This document shows, one piece after another, positions 46,905 through 58,529 of a DNA stretch of 64,000 nucleotides (its first letter is position 1; each line of letters begins with the position of its first letter). The translations under genes were made by a program, and so were the position numbers. Source of the DNA: Adiantum capillus-veneris. Taxonomy: Eukaryota; Streptophyta; Polypodiopsida; Polypodiales; Pteridaceae. The stretch is taken from contig CM043944.1 in NCBI GenBank assembly GCA_014529385.2, positions 49,853,768-49,917,767 of the forward strand, written 5' to 3'. The notes below the pieces were generated by a model, which ran no database searches, was not told the DNA's origin, and was given only the letters and a program-made list of their open reading frames with translations.

Positions 46905-46925
46905 TTTTGCGCCATTGCGAGGGAC
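46905..46925 (+). promoter_or_regulatory. G1 primer-binding site, degenerate tRNA-Asp type
   Basis: TTTTGCGCCATTGCGAGGGA follows the LTR and resembles TGGCGCCGTTGCCGGGGA, with two substitutions and a one-base gap. The minus-strand copy at 23277-23294 is closer to the expected sequence. Confidence 0.65.
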
Positions 46926-47405
46926 TACCTTGCATTAAGCTTGAGGAGCAATCAGTGCTACCTCAGGAAGCCTTCACTTCTGTCATTTCTGGTTTTTTTG
47001 CTGAGTTGTACAATAAACAGTTTTAGCAGGTTTTTGTAAGCTCTGTTAAGTGTTGCAATCGACTTGTTTTTGTTAGATTTGTTATGTCGGTAATGTGCAG
47101 GTGCTAGTAGATCTAATAATTAGTGTGAATTTGTAATATGCAATGGACAGTGAGTAGATTGAGTACCTTGTGAGTGAGCAGTTTTGATGTGTTAGGAAGT
47201 GTAGACAATGTGTAGTAGTTTGTGTAGACGGTGTGCAATTCTGTGTTAGACAGTGTGTGAGCAGAGATAATTACTGTTAACTAGTTGTGTTAGCTATAAA
47301 GAGGTTAGACAGAGCTGCTAGGAGCTGCTGTGTGCGCGTATAAGCTCGAAGCTTCTAGGAGCTACTATGTGCGTTGTGAGCTCGGTGTCCACGTGCAGCT
47401 TTATC

Positions 47406-47436
<31 letters not shown>

Positions 47437-47805
47437 AAGATGTTTTTTAAGTTAAAAAAAGTAAAAAATAACGCTCGAAATTATTGAGACCAAAAAGAGA
47501 ATTTGAAAACAAAAAGGAAATAAAAATAATCTTATTTTAAAAGGAAGGAATCAGGATCTACCCCCAAGCCCAAGCCCACGTCCACGTCCACGCCTCAGTC
47601 TTGTGATATAGTATACACACTACTTTATATATAAAGACTAGGACCTCAAGTGAAGGGAGGGCATGTGGGACAAGTTCCTCAAGTCCTCCACAATCCCCTT
47701 CACACTTGCCCTTTGGACTTACTAACTCTACCCTCTCCCCACCTAGGAAAAGACTATATTTAGGATTCCAAGGGCTTTACGTAACCGAATTGAGGGCTGT
47801 AAAGC
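46926..47805 (+). other. G1 leader
   Basis: Untranslated stretch with (CA)n at about 47408-47431 and short repeats of GTGTAG and GTTAGACAG near 47180-47300. No gene. Confidence 0.7.
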
Positions 47806-49138
47806 ATGGCACGTCCCTCTAGCCAAGATGCTCTTTTTAAGATATCACACACCATAATCTGTGGCTTGGTTAGAAAAAAGGACCTAAAAAACAAGAAAAT
47901 TGAGCGTAAATTTGGGTTGCAAATGCCCAAAAAACTAGGTGAGCGGCCTTCACAGGCACTCATCAATGCTTCTAGAGTATTGTGGTCACATGCACCTACA
48001 CTCTGGTCATGTTGTAGAGGACGATCACATAAAGAGTATCTCCATTTATGCGGGCACTCATTATGCCGCCACCTTAGGATCTAGGCCCTCAGCGGGAACC
48101 CAAGGTAGTACCACTCACGACCCACATATTATGTCTAGTGACTCTTCCTCTGACTACGATGTCATGGAAGGTTACCCGATGCCTAATCCCGATAGTTAAA
48201 GCCAAGACATGCATGCCATGGGCCCACGGTTTGGGCCGAGCGTGCTTAGCCGCTTGAAAGAGACTTTGAGTAGAGTCACTCGCTCCGACCATGGAGCTAA
48301 CGATGTGAATGAAGGGGGTGGGAAAGTAAAATCACCATTCATGACCAACGTAGATCCCATGCTCCTGGAGAGTGTGCATTTGAATACTCCATTCACTGCA
48401 CCCCCTGACTCTTCAGAGTTATTCCCCTCCGAGATTATATTACCTGATGGGAGAAGCGTTGCCAAAGTGCAAGAGGTTGAGCGATATATCATTGCGGCTA
48501 GGGAAAAGGAAATGAAGAGCCTACGCAAGGCAGAGCAAAGGAGAGAGTTAAAAGCAAAAGCCCCTATGTCAACATACATGCTAGGCGAGCAATCGAGTGC
48601 TCCTGAATTAGCAACCACTAAGGGTCGACCCATAGAGAGCCACATTGCATCTAGTTCAAAGGACACCCCTAACGCCTCAATCCTGGATGGAGCATTTCTA
48701 AATGAGAATTGGGTGTATGAACTACAAACAGAGACTCTAAACGACCTATACATAGGTCACACCTATCACGTGGGTTGGTTAGATGTCCTAAAATCCACAA
48801 CGGGAGCTACGAGCATAGAGGAGCATCAACAAAGAGTTTGTGATGTCATCCATAGGGTTATTGAGCTGAAGAGGCAGAACAAGGGGATCCACATGCCTTC
48901 AACGAGTCTCATGAGATTCTTGGATACAGGGAAGGCTAGGCAACCAACTTTATCGCAAATGGAGACTCCCTCGATAAGCCCGATGGATCCTCCATATGTT
49001 GTTTCGCCAAGGGTCTCAATACAATTTGAGCCCACAAGTTATAGCTTTACCTTTCCAAGTTTAGCTCGTCTTTCTCTTCATGGCACCACAGCTACCATGC
49101 CTACCCCAGTGATGGGCATGACAAAAAACATGCCATAG
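47806..49138 (+). pseudogene. gag: G1 Gag N-terminal region
   Basis: The frame opens at 47806 (MARPSSQDALFKISHTIICG), shifts near 47940, and has a TAA at 48197-48199 where the minus-strand relative at 22213-22360 has a serine codon. It then runs 48209-49138. It contains a charged helical stretch (VAKVQEVERYIIAAREKEMK) and ends with a TAG. No domain beyond Gag-like layout is recognised; position between leader and capsid supports the call. Confidence 0.75.
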
Positions 49139-49145
49139 ACCTCAT

Positions 49146-51146
49146 TTGTTAGTAAAGCACCACTACATGGTAGCTCAATGCCTGCAAAACAGTACCTACA
49201 AGTGTGTATCAATCATATGCACCTATGGGTCCTCATGCTCATGTAGCACCTACCCCTCCCTTTCAACAACTTATGCTCCACAACCACAACACTCAAGCTC
49301 TTATTTCAATGGGACCATACCAGCTAGCGTTAGCATGTCACATCTGACATCTACTATGCCTAGGGCCACATGTATGAACTTTGGGCCACCATATGGCACA
49401 ACACCATACCAAACTTGGAACCCAAGGGCTACATATACGCCAAGCCCAATGTCAACCCCCATTCCACATGCAGTCCCAAGAGCACCTGTCTACACCATAC
49501 CTACTCACTTAGATGACTTGGCAACATTTACTCAAGCTATCGATTGATCTATTGCTGAAAATATGCGTAACAGGCCTGATATAGAGCCTAGAAGTAAGGC
49601 AGTACAAATAGCCAAGCTCACACAAAAATTTAGTGGAGACAGGGATATGAGAAAGCATATGGAAGTGTTTGAAAAAATATGTGATTCCCTAGGAGAACAT
49701 AATGGCCTGCATAAGAGCAATGCTTTAAGCCTGACCTTAAGGGATTGGTATAGAACCCTAAGAATGGAAGAGAAAACGATTTACCCTACTCTTAGGAGAT
49801 TGTTCTTGAAAGAGTACATACGAGAGGGAGTGCTTTGAGGTATAGCATCTCGGCTCCAAAAAGCCCAACGAGAGGAAGGAAAGTCGGTGAGAGACTTTAT
49901 TAGTCACTTGAAGCATTTGAATTCTCGTTGTAATCTAAATGAGTGCTTCAATAATAATTAATTGGTTGATAGATTCATTAGGGGATTACGACATGAGGAT
50001 AGCTACAATGGCCTAGTCATTAGAGGTATCACCACTTGGGAAGCAGTCACCACCAATGCGATCCAATTGGAGGATAATTTAATGATTCAAGGAGAAAGAG
50101 TGTCTGTTGAGCTTAAATCTACTAGCTCGCAAGCATCGTGGACCGTAAAGCCTATTGCTAAAGAGTCAAAGATATTTGAGATGACTTTAGCAGATCTCAC
50201 CAAGGCCATTCAAGAGAGTCTTAGAGACAATCCTGCTCCACAAAACAATCATATGAATCCAAGAAGGGAGCAACAATGGTGCTCGGTGTGCTATGGTCCC
50301 CGTAGTACCAGTGAATGCCCTACTTTTAGAGTAAAATTCAATGGGAATTGCAATGCCTGTGGTAGGTATGGTCATCAAGCTAAGGATTGCATAGTATTTA
50401 AGCACACGATGGCCTATAGACCAACCTTAGCATGGACAGACACACCTCGAGTGCCTACATTGATGTTGGCCCCACCTCTTTAACAAATGTCACAACAAAT
50501 GGTCCCTAGGGCCCAACATGTTGTTCAAACAACACCCTTACCACCTCCAGTGCTAGGAATGCAACCACCACATCCGAGAATCACTTCTATGAATCAAGTG
50601 GGTTGTGAGTCATCTATTGCTTGTTTGGAAGATTGTGAGGAAGATATAGACCCTAATATTGCCCATGGGATTGATGCGCTTAAAGAAAGTCCACAATACT
50701 ACATGGAGGACTATTGGGGACAAGTCAAACCTGTCTATCAAGTAGTTGCTCTTGCTGCAAGAGGCCAAAATATCAATTACACTGCCAAGAGACCACCTCT
50801 TCAATGCTACGAGTGTGGAGGTCCACATCGTGTAGCTGAGTGTCCTATTAGGCTACGAAAGAATTCCACACTAATGCAAACCAATCAAGCGAGCCCGTTT
50901 ACAATGCCGATACTCATGTGTAATCGATATTGCATAGATCATTTGATTTTCCAATGTCCTAATAATCCAAATGCACCAAAGATAACGCCATTGAATTTAA
51001 CTGAGGTTATTGAGGAGCCAACACAAAGTACGTATGTGATACTAGTAAATGTACTCGCACGATCAATGCTCCAAAACCAAAATTATATTCTTGAAGAAAG
51101 GGACACGACATCAATTGCCCAATCCCAGAAGAAGAAGAAAACATGA
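49146..51146 (+). pseudogene. G1 Gag capsid and zinc knuckles
   Basis: A Pro/Thr/Ser-rich spacer (49200-49540) is followed by a capsid-like domain from 49563 (IAKLTQKFSGDRDMRKHMEV, then LRDWYRTL and RRLFLKEYI) with stops at about 49836 and 49959. Knuckles lie near 50277 (WCSVCYGPRSTSEC), 50352 (CNACGRYGHQAKDC) and 50803 (QCYECGGPHRVAEC). A fourth, CNRYCIDHLIFQC, at about 50921, is irregular. A stop at 50481-50483 splits the knuckle region. Confidence 0.85.
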
Positions 51147-51824
51147 AGGAAGAGATCGCAAAACGCAGTGAAGTCAGCAGACCTGAGTTCAAAGACTAAC
51201 ATAGGGACTGGTGACGACCCCGTATATATGAACTATACTGAAGAGGATTCTCATTCAGGTGATATCATGGAGACTAAAACGAACATTAGAAAAGAAAAGA
51301 ACAAGGAAGATCGTCATGTGCCACAATGGCTAGGACCTAAGAAGAAGATAGGAACTTACCCAAACCCTACAGAGGAGATCGAGTGAGTCAAGCAATTAAT
51401 GAGTTTGGTGGAAGAAACCATAATGGATCTACAGCCAACACCTAGGCAAATCTAGATTACGAACACCGTGTTCGCTATGCAAAAGCAGCCTCACGAAGTC
51501 CATAGACCACTAGCCATACCAAGTGTCATCCAAGAAGAAAGTGAGTTTAAGTCATGTGAAAGTGGGCGTACTCCCTTCTTGTTGGAGAGAATGTTTACAG
51601 AGGGATTACCTAACCCTATCGAAGAAATGGAGATCCCATCTTCCCCATGTCAAGGGACTGAAGCCCAAAAAGTACCGTTAAATATTGCCAAATTGATGGA
51701 TTTCATGGCTTCAGAAGTTAGAACCACCATCATGTCCAAACTATATGGAGACCCCGAGCTATTCTTAGCTCTTTGAGCTTTCCTCAATGGAGAACTGAAA
51801 ATCAGGCTACCACAATTTGCACAA
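51147..51824 (+). pseudogene. G1 Gag-Pol linker
   Basis: Short charged frames (51168-51386, 51468-51776), rich in Glu, Lys and Pro, without recognised domain. They lie between nucleocapsid and protease. Confidence 0.55.
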
Positions 51825-52290
51825 ATGGATGGAGCTAGGGAGGTGAGAATAGAGGAGGAAGACTTAGATCCACAACCCAACCTAGATGAGAAACTTGTTG
51901 TTGAAATATTTGTTAGCAAGTTGGGTCAATACTTTGAAGGCGATGAATCCAATATGACCATACCAATCACTACAAAGGGATTAAATGTGAAGGGAATCCT
52001 TGATGATGGCACCGGGGTTAGCATTGTGACTAAGAATTGATGGGAATCTATGGGAACACCTCACCTTGGGACTACAAACATAGTAGTAAAGATGGCCAAT
52101 GGGACTATTATTAAACCTATTGGGATGTTAGAAGATCTCAAGATCAAGGTCTTTGGACACAAAATAAGAATACCTTCATTGTTATGAATTTTTCCAAGCA
52201 CACTATGTCATTTAAGATGATCTTAGGACATCCTTTCATGAGGGAAGCAAAAATGGTGCATGATTGGTCTAAAAACCATGTCTACTTGCA
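51825..52290 (+). pseudogene. G1 protease (canonical position)
   Basis: Around 51990-52030 the frame reads VKGILDDGTGVSIVTK, a retropepsin active-site pattern with D-D-G where D-S/T-G or D-G-G is expected. Then come MANGTIIKPIG, ILGHPFMREAKMVHDW (the C-terminal motif) in a new frame. Stops occur at 52038 and 52186. Its position before RT is the normal one. Confidence 0.75.
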
Positions 52291-53518
52291 GATCCAAGAC
52301 TCTGTCATTCAAGTGGATCTTGTAACTGGTCCAACACATCCTCTAGAAAATTGTGTGGATCTCAAGAAGGTGAATGCGGCCACTAGGTGGGATCATTACC
52401 CCTTGCCATATTCAAAACATGTGCTTGAAAGAGTTGCAGGAAAGGAAGCTTATAGCTATTTCAATGGGTACTCTGGATACAATCAAATCACAATTGCACT
52501 AGAGGACCAAGCTAAAAAGGCTTGTATAACCCAATTTGGAGTGTTTGCATGTCGTGTTATGGATTTTGACTTAACCAATGTCCCTACTACCTTCCAAAGA
52601 TTGATAAACACTGCTTTTAGAGAATATTTGAGGGAGTTTTGCGTAGCTTTCTTAGATGAACTTTGTGTTTATTCCTCTTGGAAGGAACATCTATCATGTT
52701 TACAAAAGTGTTTGAGAGGTGCAGGTTGTATCTCATCTCCTTAAACCATTTCAAATGCCAATTTTGGGTTAAACATGGAGTCATTTCAGGGCATATAGTG
52801 TCCAAAAATGGGATTTCCATAGATGAGAGCAAAATTAAAGCCATTTCCAATTTGCCACCACCTACAAATTATAAAGGACTTCAAAGGTTCATGGGCCATG
52901 TTGGTTATTACAGGCGGTTTATTTTAAACTTTGCCGAGATAGCTTGTCCTTTGTACAAGCTTCTTATTGAGTTCCATTGGACCGCAGAGTGTGACCATGC
53001 TTATGAGTCATTAAAAAAGACCTTAACCAGTGCTCCGACTCTACGAGTGCCCGATTGGAATGTAATTTTCCATGTGCATATTGATGCATCAAAATTTGCT
53101 ATTAGGTGTGTTCTAGCTCAACCAGGAGAACATAAATTGGACTACCCCATTAGCTTTGCAAGTGGTCAATTAAATGATACTGAGAGGAACTACACCACTA
53201 AAGAGCAGGAAGGATTAGCTATGATTTATGTGGTGAAGAAATTTTGCTAGTACCTTCTTGCCAACAAGTTTGTTTTTTATGTTGATCATTGTAAATAAGC
53301 CTTGTTTCACGAGAAGAATTACACGATGGTTGTTAATTCTTCTTGAGTATGATTTTACCATTGTGGTGAGACCCCATAAAAGACATGTCATGGCGAATCA
53401 TTTGTCTCGCATACCCAATGGTGAAGCCCCTAGTGGAATTGATGATGAATTGCTAGATACTTCCCTATTCCTAGTCGAGACCATGCGTAAATGGAGTGAG
53501 AAGATTATGAACTTTTAG
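52291..53518 (+). pseudogene. pol: G1 reverse transcriptase and RNase H
   Basis: The N-terminal fingers part of RT is missing: DLVTGPTHPLEN runs straight into VDLKKVNAATRWDHYPLP. The palm has YFNGYSGYNQITIALED (Asn where the first catalytic Asp is expected) and FLDELCVYS, in which YxDD reads L-D-E. After a frameshift near 52700 the thumb/connection continues (RFMGHVGYYRRF). RNase H has HVHIDASKFAIR, KEQEGLAMIY and FYVDH, then stops near 53250 and 53298 and a frameshift. The RT is dead on two counts. Confidence 0.88.
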
Positions 53519-53559
53519 TTAATGGTTTTCCACCCAAGGAGCTTCATAAGGATATAGCT

Positions 53560-54840
53560 TGAAAACTATTATAGGAATGTGAAGCTTATTCTCTAATTGC
53601 AGGAACTCTCTACAAGCTAGGGAAGGGCATATTCTTAGATGTTGTGCTCGTGAGGATGAGTATTTATACATACTGCAAGAAGCCCACCTAGGTATAGTCG
53701 GAGGACATTTCTCAGGGGAGCTAACTGCTAGAAAGGTGTTGCAATCAAGCTATTGGTGGCCTACCTCATTCAAGGATGCATCACTTTTTGCAAAAGGGTG
53801 TGGAGAATGCCAACGTTACAAGATCACACAATGAAAGAATAAGATGCCCTTACAGCCTGTTAAAGTGACTCAACCATTTGAAAAATGGGGTTTAGACTTT
53901 GTAGGCCCAATTAGTCCGACAGCTTGTAACACTCAATCTCGATATATTATCGTTGCCACTGACCATGTGACAAAGTGGACGGAAGCCAAGGCGGCACGCA
54001 AGACTGATGCAAGGTCAACTGCCAAGTTTCTCCTTGAGAACGTTATTACAAGGTTTGGTTGTTACTTTGAAATTGTGAGTGACAATGGTACTCATTTTAT
54101 AAATGGAGTGATAAAGGAACTCATCATAAGTCTACACCGTATTACCCACAAGCAAATGGCCAAGCTGAGAGCACTAATAGGACCTTAATTTCTATCTTGA
54201 CCAAAACAGTGGAAGCTCATCGCACATATTGGGATTTGAAGTCGACATCAGCTCTATGGGCTTATCGTACTGCTTACAAATGGCTATTAATTGTACACCA
54301 TTCAAAATGGTATATGGTCAAGAAGCAGCTATGCCATGGGAGTTTGTAATTCCTAGTCTACGGGTAGCTTCACAAGAAGGTTAGGATGGTAACCCTCTAG
54401 TTGAATGTTTATATATCCTTGAGAGGTTAGACGAAGAAAGGCAATTGGCTCTGCAAAATGCACTTGTGGAGAAAGATAGGAGGAAGAAATGGTTTGACCG
54501 TCATCTAAAGAACAAAGATATCAAGGTTGGGGATAAAGTCCTTAGTATAGAGTACGAAATGAGAAAAAAAAGTTGGGGATAAAGTCCTTATGTATGGAGT
54601 GCGAAACGAGAAAAAAATGTATATACGAGAAAAGGACCATATAGAGTATGCGAAATCACCCCACAAGGTACCATTCATGTGGAGACTCTTGATGGAGTTG
54701 AAACCATTGAATTCCTCAATGGGAGTAAATTTAAAAGATATTATGATCTTTTAAGCCAAGAGGAGCTACATGCCATTTATCACAAAAAGGCAACCAAGGC
54801 ACATACAGAATTGAAAAAGATACAAGCTCAAGCTGAGGCT
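53560..54840 (+). pseudogene. G1 integrase
   Basis: Zinc module: AHLGIVGGHFSG and CGECQRYK (about 53680-53825), with a stop at 53832. Core frame 53844-54188: GLDFVGPIS (Asp), IVSDNGTHF (Asp). In another frame after 54125, PQANGQAESTN carries the Glu. The C-terminal part around 54625-54760 has GPYRVCEITPQGTI, a GPY-type module, and FLNGSKFKRYYD. A 46-bp tandem duplication (54526-54617) disrupts the segment before it. Confidence 0.85.
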
Positions 54841-54903
54841 AAGAAGTGACAACAACATATAAGATGCCAACGAGAGACCAACCTTGGAGTTACACATGCA
54901 TTT

Positions 54904-55240
54904 CACGTTGAAATAGAGGATGATTAGTTGGACTCGGACACACTTCTACGATACCCTATTGAGCTACATAGCACCTATGGGAAAGTGCTATATAATGCCT
55001 TATTGGACACGGGTGCTAAATATAATCTGTTGTCATATGGAGTGTGGTGTCAGTTGGGAAAGCCATCTATCTTAGAGTACTATCCAAGTCAAGGGTATCA
55101 ATAAGAAAAAAACTACAATTTTTGGAATCTGACACACTTCTGTTAGTTATGATAATGGGGTTTGTAGCTCAAGGCTTTTTGGTCATGCATGTTGGAACTA
55201 TGGAAGGCAATATAAACCTAGGACGCACGTGAATGATAGC
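54904..55240 (+). pseudogene. Second retropepsin-like domain downstream of integrase
   Basis: From 54904 the frame has an acidic start with one stop (TAG at 54925), then GKVLYNALLDTGAKYNLLSY around 54979-55038. This is a full flap-plus-DTGA active-site pattern. After a frameshift near 55100 it goes on as VAQGFLVMHVGT and INLGRTWM (to about 55236), the equivalents of the C-terminal hydrophobic-hydrophobic-G motif of aspartic proteases. The length, about 105 residues, suits a retropepsin monomer. It is separated from the canonical protease by RT, RNase H and integrase. Whether it replaced a decayed first protease or serves another role is unknown. Confidence 0.65.
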
Positions 55241-55299
55241 GACCCAACGCACTACTGATTGGGGGGCTGGGAGTGTCACAACGTAGAAACCAGCTCTTA

Positions 55300-56119
55300 G
55301 CCCTACCACTCAAGCCATAGTTCCTGAGATATTACCTCCTGAGGAAATAAGCCCAAAACATTGCATGTCCAGGAGGTTGAACCATATGTCCCTATAGCCC
55401 AGCTCTCTAGATCTTCAACTTTTGTAGTTGAAACAAAGTTTGAGACACACAAGACCCATCTAATATAACGAAGAAAACATACAAATGGGTCCCTAGAGCT
55501 TTTTTAGTGACATTTTTTAATGCTAAAAAACAGAAGCCTTGTAAGAAACGCCCCACTCGCTCCAAAAAATGTAAGAAACCGTTGCATTGGATTCATAAAC
55601 GATTAGTCAAAGCTCAAGGCCATTATGAAGGAAATGATCAAATTTGGGTGTCAAAACATAAATTGTGTTCTTATCTTTCACCTAACCCATGTGAGACAAA
55701 TCCTGTACGATAAAGCCGATTGAAGATCGTGGGAAGGGAAAAATCACAGAACACTATACACCTGATTCGGAGCTAGTTTGGGTACCCAAGTGAGAAAGGC
55801 TTGTTTTGCTCAGCTCAAAATAGAAAAAACAAATGAACCTTCTTACTCTTCATGTAGTTCATATATAGAAATAGAAGCTTCGACACAACCTCCACCTACC
55901 ATTGTACATATCCATACAAATAAGAAAGAATTTGCACCCCCTGCTGTAAGTTCACCACCTACAACAACGTTGCAAATAAAATCATGGGAGAGTACCGTAC
56001 CACCCTTGCAACTAAATGAAATGCCTAGGGCAGTTGAAAACTATTGGTCAAAGTCTTCACCCATAACAACTTGGAATAATTGGTTTCAAAAGGTGACGAC
56101 ATCATTCCAAAAGGTATGA
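55300..56119 (+). pseudogene. G1 basic and proline-rich downstream region
   Basis: The frame 55507-55713 is strongly basic (KKQKPCKKRPTRSKKCKKP), like a nucleic-acid-binding or nuclear-targeting tail. The frame 55778-56119 is Ser/Pro-rich with EASTQPPPTI and NNWFQKV. The second part is also preserved in the pol-deleted copy at 13723-14110. No known family recognised. Confidence 0.55.
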
Positions 56120-56126
56120 TCTACTC

Positions 56127-56140
56127 AAGGAAGGGGGGAG
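56127..56140 (+). promoter_or_regulatory. Internal polypurine tract of G1
   Basis: AAGGAAGGGGGGAG, identical to 14130-14143 in the other copy, about 2.1 kb before the 3' LTR and directly after the proline-rich frame. Confidence 0.6.
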
Positions 56141-56417
56141 TGTTTGCTGACATCCATCATTCACTTGCTCCCCTCTTAACCTTCCTCCTTGATCTCTCAA
56201 TCTTCCAATCTTAGGAAATGTATATATATAGCCATATACTCAAGAAAACAAAAATCAAAAATTAAAAGTGCAAGAGCCACCAAACAAAAAGCTGGAAACC
56301 TACAAGTTCTAGTACATGACCCAAAATCATAAAAACACATTATGCACAAGGACACGACCTTTTAACATGACCCTTATAATATTTGCACACTAACCATCAT
56401 CTATCTGTGTGTATAGA

Positions 56418-56845
56418 TATGGCTAGAATGCTAAAGTCATCCACTCCTACCTTAGGTGAGAGGTACCCTCTTTACTTTGCACAAGTGTTTCACATAGTCT
56501 ACCCAATGCTTGCCTGTTGAATGGGATTTGGTAGATAGACTAGCATGTGAGAGGAATTTCGAAGAATTAGAATGGCTGATACGTCTCTTGACCATGACTG
56601 ATCCATACTTAGTAGAGGACATCTCTCCGATTGCACAAGCTTACCCTCTTGACCAAGATGACTATAGACGTCTAGTGACGTTCTTAGTGAACATTTGTGC
56701 CTCTAATGATGAGAAAGAGTTACATGATTACACGGATGGCATGCATGGTCTCACGGATAATGACTTTGTTTTTCTCAACGATGACAAGGATAGGGATTTA
56801 GACCTAGTGCTACCCGCCCATCTATGCAATATCTTGTTCCCTTGA
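56418..56845 (+). pseudogene. G1 acidic downstream ORF, uncharacterised
   Basis: The ATG at 56418 opens a frame (MARMLKSSTPTLGERYPLYF) that shifts near 56512 and continues to 56845 in the frame VEWDLVDRLACERNFEELEW, ending with a very acidic part (NDDKDRDLDLV). In total about 140 residues. The copy at 14422-14803 has the same layout and shares EW, EELEWL and TDPY. No domain is recognised and no signal peptide is seen. Confidence 0.6.
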
Positions 56846-58198
56846 CTCTCTAGGAGGGTGCGAATAATTAGGTTAGGGTTCTTTATGTTGTTTGATTGTG
56901 TTCCATAAAGGTTGGTGCTCTTCTCACTGATGTGCCTCCTAGAGGTATTCCTTGTGTCTATAGTGTGTACAGGAATACCTTGCCATTGTTAGGATTTTGA
57001 ACTTCATGGAATCTTTCTCTCGTTCACTCTTCGAATCTAGCGTGATCATCAACACGAACGAGTGTTTCTTGTTCATTAGCATTGCCTCTTGTCTTCTTTT
57101 TAGCATCAATGTTTGTCTGGTTTAAATGTGATTGGTAGCACAATATTCGTCACATTTGCTTAGATTAAACATTAGATTCTATATAATTTTTTGTCATAAT
57201 CCCTTGTCTAGGTTTAAGAATCAAGCAGTCTGACTAAGCTAGTTTGACCAAGTAGGAGCTAGAGATCTTCTCTTAATACCATGGGGAATCAATTCCTAAT
57301 AATCAATGGTTACTTTACATTCTTAATCCAATTTAGGCAACATTGTGTGCAATGTACTAGGGATTTCTAGTGGGCTTAGTCCTTATTGACCTTTAGCTTA
57401 AGTATTATAAAGGGAGTTTACTAGTGTGATGAGCCTGGGGAGGGAAACAATGTCATATGACCCCCCAAAGTTCAAAATTGAAATGCAATGGAAAAAATTA
57501 AAAATCAAAAGTGCCACAATGTAAAATCTTAAGCTGGAAGAGAAATTCCAGCTTGATTTGGTACTTCACTCACATGTATTGCCTATGGTACTAAAGCCCT
57601 AGAGGTTCCTAATGTGAGCGCTTTTCCTTGAAAAGCAAAAGGCCCAAGGCATCCAAAATAAGCACACACATCAAAATTGATCAAGGTGAAAAAACTTTGG
57701 GGGGTCAAAGAAAAGGGAATAAGTCAGGTGATGACTTCATGAGAAATTCCTTCTATCGTAGCTTAACTACAAGGTCTTTTAGGTATAGCCTCTATTCAGC
57801 CCTCAAACATGAAATACTTTGCTCCTGCGAGATTAAATAGCTTAATTGACCAGAGAGAATTGAGAAACTTGTTTATAATAATAATAGTTGACCTTTAGTG
57901 CCTCTCAATCGTTAATTTAGCGACCCCATACTTGCTTATTTTTTTATTTTTACAATTGCTTATGCGTTTGATTATAGTTTGATGTTTTACTGCTAACAAA
58001 TTGTTTAATATTTTGTTACCAATCAATTTGTGTGTTTACAACTGCATATGCTTTTTAATTGTATATGAGAATGCAATTATTGTGCCAATTTTGGTTGATT
58101 TTGTAGTGATTGAAGAAAGCTAAGGACATTAAACCTCAGATGTATTGCCACCTCGACGAACGAGCTTCATCTCAATAGTTTCCGAGGACGGAATCTAC
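56846..58198 (+). other. G1 3' non-coding region
   Basis: About 1.35 kb, AT-rich, without a supported gene. A short frame at 57628-57840 has no recognised domain. It corresponds in position to 14804-16360 of the other copy. Confidence 0.6.
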
Positions 58199-58212
58199 AT
58201 CAGGAAGGGGGG
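58199..58212 (+). promoter_or_regulatory. G1 3' polypurine tract
   Basis: ATCAGGAAGGGGGG, followed by CA and the LTR start TGTTAACC at 58215. Confidence 0.8.
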
Positions 58213-58214
58213 CA

Positions 58215-58524
58215 TGTTAACCCTCACGAACACCCTATTGCCTTCGAGGACGGACTCCTTATTATTTATTTGATTGAGTCATGGACCGGGCTTGTCGGTC
58301 CAATAGGTGTGTAGGTGATTGCCGATGACAGGCGCACCACTTATCTTATTTTTACAGTAGTTTGCAACGATTGGCGACTGTGGACGTCCATGTGTAAATG
58401 GGTCAAACTCTTATAAAAGGTCCATTTGACCTAAAAATCCTCATTCTTGGAGGTGCAAGCTAAGAAGTGCTCTTGCTTCATCTCTGTCGATTCCCAGCCT
58501 TCGACACGTGCAACAAAGCACACA
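58215..58524 (+). repeat. G1 3' LTR, internally deleted
   Basis: 310 bp, TGTTAACCCTCACG to AAAGCACACA. It matches the two ends of the 5' LTR but lacks the section corresponding to about 46592-46868, including the (GA)n tract. Confidence 0.88.
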
Positions 58525-58529
58525 GTTTA
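58525..58529. repeat. Target-site duplication of the G1 element (right)
   Basis: GTTTA, identical to 46308-46312. Confidence 0.88.

Larger units (their letters stand above)
46313..58524 (+). mobile_element. G1 Ty3/gypsy element, complete, inserted in a PLE
   Basis: A 12.2-kb element with LTRs (46313-46902; 58215-58524), tRNA-Asp-type primer-binding site, gag, protease, RT, RNase H, integrase, then an unusual 3' module of about 3.3 kb: a second retropepsin-like domain, a basic/proline-rich region, an internal polypurine tract and an acidic ORF. A perfect GTTTA duplication flanks it and interrupts a Penelope-like element. Stops and frameshifts occur in all frames. The Asp-type primer and the long downstream region recall Tat/Athila-type lineages, but the added domains do not match what I know of those. 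Confidence 0.9.

Noticed and set aside
47760-47966. Minus-strand ORF in the G1 leader
   Set aside because: It is antisense to the start of G1 gag and shows no domain.
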